In this document: positions 40,201-48,960 of the stretch, one piece after another
Layout of the letters: each line of letters begins with the position of its first letter
Position numbering within the stretch: the first letter of the stretch is position 1
NCBI RefSeq assembly: GCF_963678635.1
Contig: NC_087064.1
Coordinates: 73,719,465 to 73,779,464, forward strand
Length of the DNA stretch: 60,000 nt
Direction of reading: 5' to 3'
Source of the DNA: Symsagittifera roscoffensis
Lineage: Eukaryota; Xenacoelomorpha; Acoela; Convolutidae
Notes under the pieces: model-generated
What the model was told of the DNA's origin: nothing
The model's database searches: none
Seen by the model: only the letters and a program-made list of their open reading frames with translations
Translations under genes and position numbers: made by a program

Positions 40201-43200
40201 ATTAGTCATTTTAGCATGTCTTAGAACTTCACTACACGAAAGCGTAATTTTTTTATGATCATGATATTTTAACTTCCAAAAAAGATGTAGCTTTTTTAAT
40301 TTCGAGTTTCTGTCAACCAACGGTATTCCCGAAAAATTTTTAAGGAGAACTAATTGTTAAAAACACTCAGCATCCTTTATGGAGACTCTGATATATTTTC
40401 ACATGAGTTAGATGGATTATTTTAGTGATCATGTTGGATTTTGAACATATCACATGAGTTAGGTGGGCTATTTTAGTGATCACAATGGATTTTGAACAGA
40501 TCACAAGATTTAGATGGGTTATGTTAGTGATCATAACGGATTTTGAACATATCACTTGAGTTAGATGGGTTATTTTAAAAATCATAATGGATTTTGAATA
40601 GATCACACGAGTTAATGAGTCATTTTAGCATGTCTTAGAATTTCACTACACAAAATCGTAAACTTTTTTTTGATCATAAGTTATCATGAAATTTTAACTC
40701 CCAGAAAAGACGATGTAGTTTTTTTTCAATTCGAGTTCTTGTCAACCAACGGTGTTCCCGAAAAAATATTTAAAGAGAGCTAATTGTTAAAAACACTCAG
40801 CATCATTCATGGAGACTCTGATCATATTGGATTTGACTTTATCACATGAGTTAGATGGTTTTTGTTTTAGTGATCATAATGGGTTTTGAACATATCAAAT
40901 GAGTTAGAAGGTTTATTTTAGTGATCATAATGGATTTTCAACAGATCAAAGAGATATTTGGGTTAGTTGAGAGATTATAATGGATTTTGAACCTATCAGA
41001 TGAGTTAGATGAGTTATTCCAGTGATCATATTGGACTTTGAACACATTACATGAGTTAGACGGGTTACTTTAGTGATCATAATTGATTTTGTACAGATCA
41101 CATGGGTTAGATGGGTTATTTTAGTGATCATAATGCATTTTGAAAATATCACATGAGTTAGATGGGTTATTTTAAGGATCACAATGGATTTTGATCAGAT
41201 CACATGAGTTAGGTGGGTTATTTTAGTGATCATATTGGATTTTGAATAGATCACATGAGTTAGATGGACTATTTTAAGGATCATAATGAACTTTGAAGAA
41301 ATAACTTGAGTTAGATGGGTTATTGTAGTAATCATAATGAATTTTGAACTTTTCACATGGGTTAGATGGGTTATTTTAGTGTTCAAAATGGATTTTGAGC
41401 AGATCACATGAGCTAGATAGGTTACTTTAGTGTTCATAATGGATTTTGAACAGATCACAGGATTTAAATGGGTTATTTTAGTGATCATAATGGATTTTGA
41501 ACATATCACATGAGTCAGATGGGTTATTTTAGTGCTCATAATGGATTTTGAACAGATCACAGGATTTAAATGGGTTATTTTAGTGATCATAATGGATTTT
41601 GATCAGATCACACGAGTTAAATGAGTCATTTTAGCATGTCTTAGAGCTTCACTACACAAAAGCGTAAGCTTTTTTTATGATCATAAGTGATCATGAAATT
41701 TTAACTTCCAAAAAAGATGTAGCTTTTTCAAATTCGAGTTCCTGTGTCAACCAACGGTGTTCTCGAAAAAAATTTTAAGGAGAACTGAATGTTAAAAAAC
41801 TCAGCATCCTTTATGGAGACTCTGCGATATTTTCACATGAGTTAGATGGAGTATTTTAGTGATTATGTTGGATTTTGAACATATCACATGAGTTAGATGG
41901 GCGATTTTAGTGATCACAATGGTTTTTGAACAGATCAGATGATTTAGATGGGTTATGTAAGTGATCATAACGGATTTTGAATATATCACTTGAGTTAGAT
42001 GGGTTATTTTAAAGATCATAATGGATTTTGAATAGATCACACAAGTTAATGAGTCATTTTAGCATGTCTTAGAGCTTCACTACACTAAAGCGTAAATTTT
42101 TTTTTGATCATAAATGATCGTGAACTTTTAACTCCGAGAAAAGATGGTGTAGTTTTTTTTAAATTCGAGTTCTTGTCAACCAACGGTGTACCCGAAAAAA
42201 ATATTTAAAGTGAGCTAATTGTTAAAAACACTCAGCATTCTTTATGGAGATTCTGATATATTTTCACATGAGTTAGGTGGATTATTTTAGTGATCATATT
42301 GGATTGAACTTATCACATGAGTTAGATGGTTTATTTTAGTGATCATAATGGGTTTTGAACATATCAAATGAGTTAGACGGTTTATTTTAGTGATCATAAT
42401 GGATTTTTAACAGATCAATTGAGATATTTGGGTTAGTTGAGAGATTATAATGGTTTTTGAACAAATCAGATGAGTTAGATGAGTTATTCCAGTGATCATA
42501 TTGGATTTTGAACACATTACATGAGTTAGATGGGTTACTTTAGTGATCATAATTGATTTTGTACAGATCACATGGGTTAGATGGGTTATTTTAGTGATCC
42601 TAATTCATTTTGAAAATATCACATGAGTTAGATGGGTTATTTTACTGATCAAAAAGGATTTTGATCAGATCACATGAATTAGATGGGTTATTTTAGTGAT
42701 CATAATGGATTTTGAACATATCACATGAGTTAGATGGGTTAATTTAGTGATCATAATGGATTTTGAACAGTTCACATGAGATAATTGAGTCATTTAGGCT
42801 TGTCTTAGAGCTTCACTACACAAAAGCATAATGCTTTTTATGATCACAAGTTATCATGAAATTTTAACTACCAAAAAAAGATTTAGCTTTTTTCTAATTC
42901 GAGTTCCTGTCAACCAACGGTGTTCCTAAAAAATAATTTAAAGAGAACAAATTGTTGCAATTACTCAGAATCTTTTATGGAGACTCTGCTATTTTTTCAC
43001 ATGAGTTAGATGGATTACTTTAGTGATCATGTTGGATTTTGAACATAGCACATGAGTTAGATGGGTTTTTTTAGTGATCATAATGGATTTTGAACATATC
43101 ACATGAGTTAGATGGGTTAATTTAGTGATCATAATGGGTTTTGAACGGTTCACATGAGATAATTGAGTCATTTAGGCTTGTCTTAGAGCTTCACTACACA

Positions 43201-43760
43201 AAAGCATAATGCTTTTTATGATCACAAGTTATCATGAAATTTTAACTACCAAAGAAAGATTTAGCTTTTTTTTAATTCGAGTTCCTGTCAACCAACGGTG
43301 TTCCTAGAAAATAATTTAAAGAGAACAAATTGTTGCAATTACTCAGAATCTTTTATGGAGACTCTGCTATTTTTTCACATGAGTTAGATGGATTACTCTA
43401 GTGATCATGTTGGATTTTGAACATATCACATGAGTTAGATGGGTTATTTTAGTGATCATAATGGATTTTGAACTTATCACATGAGTTAGATGGGTTATTT
43501 TAGTGATCATAAGGGATTTTGAACAGAACACACGAGTTAATTGAGTCGTTTTAGCATGACTTAGAGCTTCACTACACAAAAGCTTTTTTTTAATGATCAT
43601 AAGGGATCATGAAGTTTCAACAACCAAAAAAGGTGTAGCTTTTTTTAATTCGAGTTCTTGTCAACCAACGGTGTTCACGAAAAAACATTTGAAGAGAACT
43701 AAGTGTTAAAAGTACTCAGCATCCATTATGGAGACTCTGCTATATTTTCACAAATTGTGT
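37250..43760. repeat. Array zone 4: divergent right edge
   Basis: Units and spacers here are more diverged from each other and from the rest. Examples are TTTGGGTTAGTTGAGAGATTATAATGG, ACTCCGAGAAAAGATGG and box variants such as ACGGTATTCCCG and GTGTACCCG. The last modules (42,989 and 43,367) carry TACCAAAGAAAGATTTAGC and lie about 378 bp apart. Higher divergence at a satellite edge is expected where exchange is less frequent. Confidence 0.75.
38696..38712. other. Spacer missing its conserved box
   Basis: AAAAAAGATGTAGC is joined directly to ACAGCAATCTTTAGGGAG. The box and A-rich part, roughly 90 bp, are absent. With the two palindromic replacements this is one of very few spacers lacking the box. 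Confidence 0.8.
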
Positions 43761-44384
43761 TTATTTTTAAACGTTCCGAAAGCATGCTAGCATTTTCAAA
43801 TGCATTCGATACTTTAAAAACACCTGAAAATATTTTATTTTTTAATAGGCAGAAAATTTTTTGAAATACAATTTTTTGGCGAATTATGTTTTCGATTTTT
43901 TTTGTTCTCTGTCGTTGCGACAGATTTTGTTCTACTTCGTTTTTTTTCAGTTTTGTTTCAATTAGTCATTGCGATTGTTTGACCTGACAATTTATAGATC
44001 ACTCTTTTAGAAAATGGGAAATTTCTTTTTTTGATGCTATAGTTTTAGTTGAGAAAAAAAATAGAGTAAAAAGACTAATCACGAATAAATTAAAAGCTTT
44101 TTTTGTTTTGAGAAGAGTTTTTTGTTCCATCTGTAATTATTGACCTCTCGAGCTCAACTTTAGAAAGCTACATTTATTTTGGTTTGTGGGCTGGATAATT
44201 TTCAATTTGGCAAACCGGTGGTAATTTACGCATAATGTGTTACCTAATAAATCGTAATCGGCAATTTAGTCCAGCTCCCACATCGTGAATATTAGTTGGA
44301 GGAGTGGAATTATTTTCACGTTGCTAGACATGAAATACCGTACTTTTTACTCCATGTTGAAAAAAAATCACTTTTGTTATCAAT
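43761..44384. other. AT-rich non-repeat DNA at the array edge, no gene seen
   Basis: The array breaks inside a spacer after CTGCTATATTTTCACA and continues with AT-rich DNA containing many T runs. I see no open frame of interest and no RNA gene. It lies 3' of the polymerase remnant and is copied at about 49,787-50,409. Confidence 0.7.
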
Positions 44385-45010
44385 TATTGAAAACTAACAG
44401 CCTTTCAAAAACAATAACGAAGAGCTTCAATGCCAAGTACTGAAGTGCTAGACTAGCCTTGATTTAGTTTTTTTTTCAGTTCACTTTTTTAAAACAATTA
44501 TTAAAAACTAACAGCCTTTTGAAAACAACAAAGAAGAGCTGGAATGCCAAGTACTGAAGAGCTAGACTAGCCTTGATTTTGCTTATTTTCCAATTCTTTT
44601 TTAAAATCAATACTGCAAAACTAACAGCCTTGCAAAAACAACAAAGAAGAGTTGAAATGACAAGTACTGAAGAGCTAGACTAGCCTTGGTTTTGCTTATT
44701 TCTCAATTCACAATTTTATCTGTTACTGAAAACTAACAACCTTTCGAAAGCAACAAAGAAGAGCAGAAATGACAAGTACTGAAGAGCTAGACCTGGTTTT
44801 GCTTATTTTTCAATTCACTTTTTTTAACAATTAATGAAAACTAACAGCCTTTCAAAAACAACAAAGAAGAGCTGGAATGCCAAGTACTGAGGATCGAGAC
44901 TAGCCTTGATTTTGCTTATTTTTCAGTTCACTTTTTTTTATCAATTATTGAAAACTAACAGCTTTCCAAAAAACAGCAAAGAAGTGCTTCAAAAACAACA
45001 ATATGCAAAG
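44385..45010. repeat. ~110-bp minisatellite, about six copies (left copy)
   Basis: Six imperfect copies begin at GAAAACTAACAGCCTTTC-like sequence near 44,388, 44,502, 44,614, 44,723, 44,832 and 44,947. Each continues with AACAAAGAAGAGCT, CAAGTACTGAAGAGCTAGAC and TAGCCTTGATTTTGCTTA. It is unrelated to the 51-bp satellite and lies between the array edge and the polymerase tail. Confidence 0.9.
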
Positions 45011-45077
45011 AAGTTTTTTTGCAGATAAATTATTTTGTAAAATGCGAACAAGCTTAATTCAAAAGTAGCCAAACAGT

Positions 45078-45260
45078 TTAGCAATGGTGATCAGTCTTTG
45101 GAGTTGGAAGTTTTCTTCGTTTGCACACTATTTCCGGGGACGAATTCATATCACTAGAGTCACTTTCTTCAACTGTTCTCGTTTCAGTAGCTTCAGATTT
45201 TATAAAAGAGTTCTTTGGGTATGCGCTGTCCTCGAAGTCACTTGACGTACATGCTCTCAA
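45078..45260 (-). pseudogene. Acidic/basic tail after the pPolB C-terminus (left)
   Basis: This 60-codon frame is in phase with the preceding C-terminal fragment and separated from it by one TAG. It is rich in Ser, Glu and Asp (TRTVEESDSSD) and ends with a basic patch CKRRKLPTPK that resembles a nuclear localisation signal. It may be a C-terminal extension cut off by a nonsense change, or chance coding in the 3' flank. The protein is identical in the right copy. Confidence 0.4.
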
Positions 45261-45275
45261 TTCTTTGGGACTGTA

Positions 45276-45527
45276 CTAAAGCTGGTTAAAGCCTAGATCC
45301 GTTATGCTTTTCTCAATTGACGAAAAGGAAAATTGAGTGCTTAATTCACTTTCAGTTTCCTTTAAACTGTACTCTATAATCTCAAAGAAGACATTATCTT
45401 CCGAAATCTTGCAATGACCGAAAGGAAGAGTTGAGATTGCATCGAAGAGAAGGGAAGGATTCCTATCGAAAGGTGAGAGTGCAATTTTGTTAGTTGTAAC
45501 AATCTGTATTTCATATTTTTTTGTCAA
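45276..45527 (-). pseudogene. pPolB C-terminal fragment (left)
   Basis: Residues TTNKIALSPFD and STLPFGHCKI match the end of Polinton polymerases, where a KIALS..D stretch is followed by a TLPYGH-type motif. About 45 further residues follow before TAG. Upstream in the same direction, decayed sequence with FAQKKL and FKDCLFN continues the homology. It differs from the right copy by Y/H and F/C substitutions. Confidence 0.8.
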
Positions 45528-46150
45528 TTTTTTTTATATAATTGTTCAGACGCAGCGTCTTTTTATTGAACAGGCAATCTTTGAACCAGGCATGAAGTAG
45601 TTTTTTTTGCGCGAACTTTGTAATTCCTTTTTCCGAAACTTTTGATTCAGATCTAAGCAAGACAGCAATTATTAATAGTGGGTAATGACAGTATTCGGGT
45701 GTTTCTTTCTTGCGAGAGCTTCATAAAACAAATCTAAAGAGCGGGAAATAGACAAGAAATTGATCTATTTAAAAAACAATCAACTCAACTTTGTCCACGT
45801 ATTATATTGGGTAAGAAAAGTAATCGGGTGTTTTTTTTGAGAGCTTCACAAAATTAAATCTTTAAAAAAAACGGGAACTGGACAAGAAAATATTTTACTC
45901 AATAAGCAATCATTTCACCCCTGTCCAGTATGGAGTAGAGTTTTGGCTTCAGGGCTATAAATTTCTCCACAATTTTCCCTCCCATCTCGTCTTTCATTTT
46001 CAACACAACTTTTTTGTTTTCTCCACTATACAGCAGGTGCTCTGAGGGGTAGTTGAAAAAGTCGAATTCTTGTTGAAAAAAAATGAACTCTTCATAGACG
46101 TCTTTAATTTTCAGGGCATATATGAAGCCATCGGTATCGCTGTATAATAT
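45528..46150 (-). pseudogene. Decayed pPolB palm C-terminus with internal 130-bp tandem repeat (left)
   Basis: Near 46,140-46,120 the minus strand reads YSDTDG, palm motif C. It is preceded by an in-frame TAA that ends the motif B fragment. Then KKVVLKMKDEMGG and FIALKPKLYSI follow (about 46,015-45,930), as in Polinton polymerases. Homology then stops for about 260 bp. That interval is two diverged copies of a 130-bp sequence (starts near 45,679 and 45,809) sharing TCGGGTGTTT, GAGAGCTTCA and GGACAAGAAA-like blocks. Homology resumes before the C-terminal fragment. Confidence 0.75.
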
Positions 46151-46507
46151 TTATAATTCTAGGTTTGGTTTAATTTTTGTGTAATGAAACTCAAACATAT
46201 ACTTTTTTGCGAGGTCTAAATATACTGCCCCCACCAAGGTAAGCTTAGTCCACTTCACGCTTGTTACTTCTAATAATATCGTGGCAATTTGAGCATCGAT
46301 TATTTTGAACGATTTCATATTAGTCTTAGATGTTTTCTCTAGATGCTTCACTTCGGTTGCTACAATTTCAAAACCCTTCCTTTTCAGCATAGACTCCATA
46401 GTTTCTCCGAATGCAGAATTTATTTGATTTTTGTGGAAAACCTGCTGGAAATTGTTTACTGAGTTTCTTCTGAAATCGGTATTCAGCTGAACAAAGGAGC
46501 CAACCAC
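46151..46507 (-). pseudogene. pPolB palm motif B fragment (left)
   Basis: This contains FVQLNTDFRR and the motif B core KNQINSAFGETMES, equivalent to the K..NS.FGKTMEN signature that binds the incoming nucleotide. It then has TSVKWTKLTLVGAVYLDLAKK and FHYTKIKP. A TAA ends the frame immediately before motif C. The apparent start is inside the domain and not a real start. It is ten codons longer than the right copy because of a TAC/TAG difference. Confidence 0.9.
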
Positions 46508-46580
46508 TTTGCTTGCTTAAATGGTAGCACTCGATGAACTTGTTTGACTTCTATGCCAAGTTGAACATATAAAATGAGGG

Positions 46581-47156
46581 TCAAGTAGCGGAGAACTTGT
46601 ATTTCAGGTTAAGAGTCTGCATCAGCTTTGTTACTTTGGGAAGGAACTTAATATTCAGTCGGGCAAGCATTTCGATTTGATCCCTGCTGAGCATATCCAT
46701 TGTAACTACTTTCTTCGTAGGCGGGATGGGAAAATCTTGAAAGTATCCATGCAAATCTTCAGGTATTTCGAGATCGCATTCAACAATGTATCCCAATTGA
46801 GAATCCTGGATAGTCATCAGTATTTGAGGCAAAGTTTTTTCAACTAGGACAAAATCGTTAAGTGGTAGTGGATAAATCTCTATGATTTTCCAGTAAAAGT
46901 TATTCGCATCAATGTTATTTATGCAGCTTGATTCTTCATTGGGATCAAATGAGCTTGTGTACTTGTTATTCGCTTTCCAATACTTCTTGGGATATACAGA
47001 TGATTTGCCACCGCGGATCAACTTTTGGGTTATATCCAAGTTCTTGCGCTCTGTTATTAGTCTCGAATCCGCCCTGCACTTTTTTAAGAACGCGTCGCCT
47101 GCAAGATTGCTGGCGGTGTAGGAAAGGAGCAGTCCAGTCCATACGTCTCGTGACAA
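46581..47156 (-). pseudogene. pPolB palm motif A fragment (left)
   Basis: Upstream decayed sequence has CHETYGLD. The fragment itself shows YTASNLAGDAFLKK, KLIRGG, KANNKYTSSFDP, palm motif A as DANNFYW (the Asp is a metal ligand), YPLPLNDF, and GYIVECDLEIPEDLH followed by FPIPP. These are hallmarks of Polinton pPolB in their expected order. The frame ends at TAA after KYKFSAT, where a frameshift leads on to motif B. Its protein is identical in the right copy. Confidence 0.93.
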
Positions 47157-47392
47157 ACAGATTTTGACTCCTCAAATACACATGCTAAAATGAGAAAGTC
47201 TGAGGCTAAGCAAGTGTCATGGTGTTCTCCTACATCGTTGCATCGTAGCTGGTGAAACACTCAGATTGCATGGTTGTATTCCATTTTGTCAACGCTGACT
47301 TCTGCCCCTTGTGAACTGTTTATTCACAATCTTTTTGCTGGCAATTCCGTTTCTTCAAATTTTTCGAAGCTGTTCACGTATGAATACGGGTA

Positions 47393-47584
47393 TTAGCCCT
47401 TTTGTTGAAGGAGATCTATTTTCTTTTGTGTGTAACCCATTGATGCATATTGTGTTTTCATCAGCTGCAATCCGTCTGATGGCAGATTTTCATTTAGTTG
47501 ATTCAATGAAGAGAGCATAAACTTGTATGAGTCTATGAATCGAAGATTCTCATAAATTTGCCTTTTTCCCGTGTTTGTCCTCAA
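47393..47584 (-). pseudogene. pPolB Exo III fragment (left)
   Basis: NLRFIDSYKFMLSSL matches the third exonuclease motif (RFIDS..FM) of family-B Polinton polymerases. It overlaps the end of the upstream fragment in another frame. The switch lies in a GGGAAAAAGGC run, so a one-base indel in a homopolymer is the likely lesion. Downstream a stop interrupts YPYSYVNSFEKFEETELP, a conserved linker before the palm. Confidence 0.88.
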
Positions 47585-47996
47585 TTTCTTCTATCCAAAC
47601 CGACATAGTCAGCAGGATATGTTTTTTGTCAGTGGAGGGGACTACTGAATACTGGTTTTTCATGTTTGCATTGGTAAGGGCTTTTACAATAGCATGATTG
47701 TCGTAGTTAGACAAATTGTGAGCTATTACCGGAGTGAAGTTAGGCGTTCTCCTTCCTACATTACAGTCCTGATGCGTCCAAACTAGAAATTTGTTAGTAA
47801 CGTGGCAGTGGTCGAATAACATCACGGAGTCTTCAGCGAACTGTTCCTCACAAATCCAACAAGTGTCTGCCGTTTCTCTCGGAAATTTGGGTTGTCCTAC
47901 AAAGGTGAAGTCTATACGTTTATCATTGTAGATCTCCTTCGCTAATGATTCAAATGATCTTATCAACTTCTTCATAGCGTCTGGCACTCTACACAT
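47550..47996 (-). pseudogene. pPolB C/H cluster and Exo II fragment (left)
   Basis: CWICEEQF, DHCHVTNKF and HQDCN form the Cys/His cluster typical of Polinton polymerases. They are followed by FTPVIAHNLSNYDNHAIVKAL, whose NLSNYD is the second exonuclease motif. The order and spacing fit the family. The fragment runs into a frameshift near 47,570. It is identical to the right copy at protein level. Confidence 0.92.
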
Positions 47997-48014
47997 TTCG
48001 TACTTGATTGGAAT

Positions 48015-48422
48015 TTAGGTGCCATGCTCAACTACAACTAGTCCACAGCTGCATTGCTGATGAATTTCCATTGTTTGGGTATGCGAAGTAGCTGGATTAT
48101 TGACGTTATTGACGATTAATTCCCGGTAAGAGACAATTATTGACTCCAGATTGAAGTAGATCACGCGCGGGGCAAAGCACCTTGCCATTAAATTCTTGAA
48201 ATTTTTTTTCGTTTTTTTGGGTTTTGGCATCTTTTTAGTTAGTCCTTCCGTATTATAACACATTTCTTGATGATTTTTCATGATTTTGCTTGACGTGCAA
48301 ATATATAAACTTTTTCTACTGGCTTCGTTTTGTTCGCTGAATGGCTGTTTTTGCACAAACATCACCATCTTACAGAGGTCTTCGACGAGGAAGTAGTGGT
48401 AGTTGTCGGCACTGTTTACCAA
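48015..48422 (-). pseudogene. pPolB finger-like region and Exo I fragment (left)
   Basis: YHYFLVEDLCKMV and NHQEMCYN resemble the finger-like region that precedes the exonuclease domain. RVIYFNLESII aligns with the first exonuclease motif (usually YADFES), but the catalytic Asp reads Asn. If original, this change would weaken proofreading; it may simply be decay. The left copy has R and N where the right has I and I in two places. Confidence 0.85.
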
Positions 48423-48890
48423 TTACAGAAAGTCTACCGCAAAGTTACAGTTGTTTTTTTTAGACACGTCAACGGGTGCTAGCTTGTTTCCTCATATCTG
48501 AACCAATAATTTAGGTTATCAAAAAGCTAGTTATTTTACCGGATTCTACTTAATCTCGTTTAAAGCATTGTGGACAACGTATATGAGTTTGCTTAATAAT
48601 CTTACCGGAAAACGTTGATTCGTACTTTATTGAGCAGCTCAAACTGCTTAATGTCAAGCAAGATCATAGGCGTCTGGTAGGTCACCGTTGATCTCCATCA
48701 GATTTGGTTGTAGTTTTTGATGGTATGTGCTGATCTGTGCCTTTTTCCGCCATCTTTGCTCCGGCTCGTATAGTGGCGACTTTTCGGTTTGAGCATGATA
48801 TGCTGCGTATTAGCAATACAGAAAGCAGTTATAATCTGATGTGTTGTGGTCATTTACCAAATTTCTCTGTTGCTACTTCAAACTCGGCGG
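48423..48890 (-). pseudogene. Decayed pPolB N-terminal region (left)
   Basis: No long frame is open. Near 48,855-48,813 the minus strand reads NDHNTSDYNCF, like the N.DD.CF motif of Polinton polymerases. Further along come LPDAY and similar scraps. The left copy ends here, so the GSGW region is absent. Confidence 0.55.
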
Positions 48891-48959
48891 CAATACAGAA
48901 AGCAGTTATAATCTGATGTGTTGTGGTCATTTACCAAATTTCTCTGTTGCTACTTCAAA
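48814..48959. repeat. 77-bp step local duplication at the 6-kb duplication junction
   Basis: CAATACAGAAAGCAG...CTACTTCAAA (69 bp) occurs at 48,814-48,882 and again at 48,891-48,959, separated by CTCGGCGG. The right copy has it once (54,839-54,907), followed by CTCGGCGGCAGCGGG. The second left repeat runs straight into satellite sequence at 48,960. Confidence 0.95.
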
Positions 48960-48960
48960 T

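Larger units (their letters stand above)
1..43760. repeat. Satellite array: 51-bp unit clusters alternating with ~225-bp spacers
   Basis: The whole interval is tandem repeat. The basic unit is 51 bp, with landmarks TTAGATGGGTTATTTTAG, then GTGATCATAATGG, then GATTTTGAAC and AGATCACATGAG. Clusters of roughly 3-13 units are separated by a spacer of about 225 bp with no resemblance to the unit. I located about 78 spacers by their GTCAACCAACGGTGTTCC core. Units vary by point changes (for example GGAATTTGAACTGATCAC, GAACTTTGAACAGATCATTTGG) and clusters vary by whole units. The array is open at the left edge of the window and ends abruptly at about 43,760. This is the pattern of satellite DNA evolving by unequal exchange. 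Chromosomal location (centromeric, subtelomeric or interstitial) cannot be told. No functional RNA or real protein gene was found inside. Confidence 0.97.
45078..48880 (-). pseudogene. Polinton family-B DNA polymerase (pPolB), left copy, 5'-truncated
   Basis: This is the remnant of the protein-primed DNA polymerase of a Polinton/Maverick. Pieces in order along the minus strand are a finger-like region and Exo I (48,422-48,015), a C/H cluster and Exo II (47,996-47,550), Exo III (47,584-47,393), palm motif A (47,156-46,581), motif B (46,507-46,151), motif C (about 46,140-46,120) and the C-terminus (45,527-45,276). Frame changes separate Exo II/Exo III/motif A/motif B/C-terminus. The zinc-finger and N-terminal parts present in the right copy are missing because the duplication breakpoint lies at 48,960. 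It is not functional as it stands. Confidence 0.92.
42935..48960. repeat. 6-kb tandem duplication, left copy
   Basis: This segment matches 48,961-54,915 at an offset of 6,025-6,026 bp. It contains two satellite modules, the AT-rich edge, the 110-bp minisatellite and most of a dead pPolB. I noticed roughly 15-20 differences over 6 kb, so identity is above 99%. It ends with a 77-bp local repeat and then joins the second copy's satellite at 48,960 through a short AAAT microhomology. It could be a true recent duplication or two haplotypes placed in tandem by the assembler. Confidence 0.95.

Noticed and set aside
1-43760. Dozens of minus-strand ORFs repeating CSKSIMITKITHLTHVI as a real protein family
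   Set aside because: The frame stays open because the unit is 51 bp. Several clusters carry in-frame stops from GATCAT or GATTAT variants (near 10,321, 12,061 and 14,656), and such stops were copied with their modules, so there is no sign of selection for coding. Nucleotide changes look spread over all codon positions.
1-43760. CRISPR-like layout of repeats and spacers
   Set aside because: The intervening sequences are themselves repeats, units are joined without unique spacers, and the context is a eukaryotic scaffold with transposon remnants.
1-43760. Baculovirus-like homologous-region (hr) origin
   Set aside because: Palindromes occur in both, but the array is far too long and no virus genes adjoin it on the left. 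The Polinton remnant has no known need for such repeats.
46912-47181. Overlapping ORFs on both strands in the polymerase region (also 52,937-53,206)
   Set aside because: They are other-frame shadows of the motif A fragment, with no domain of their own.
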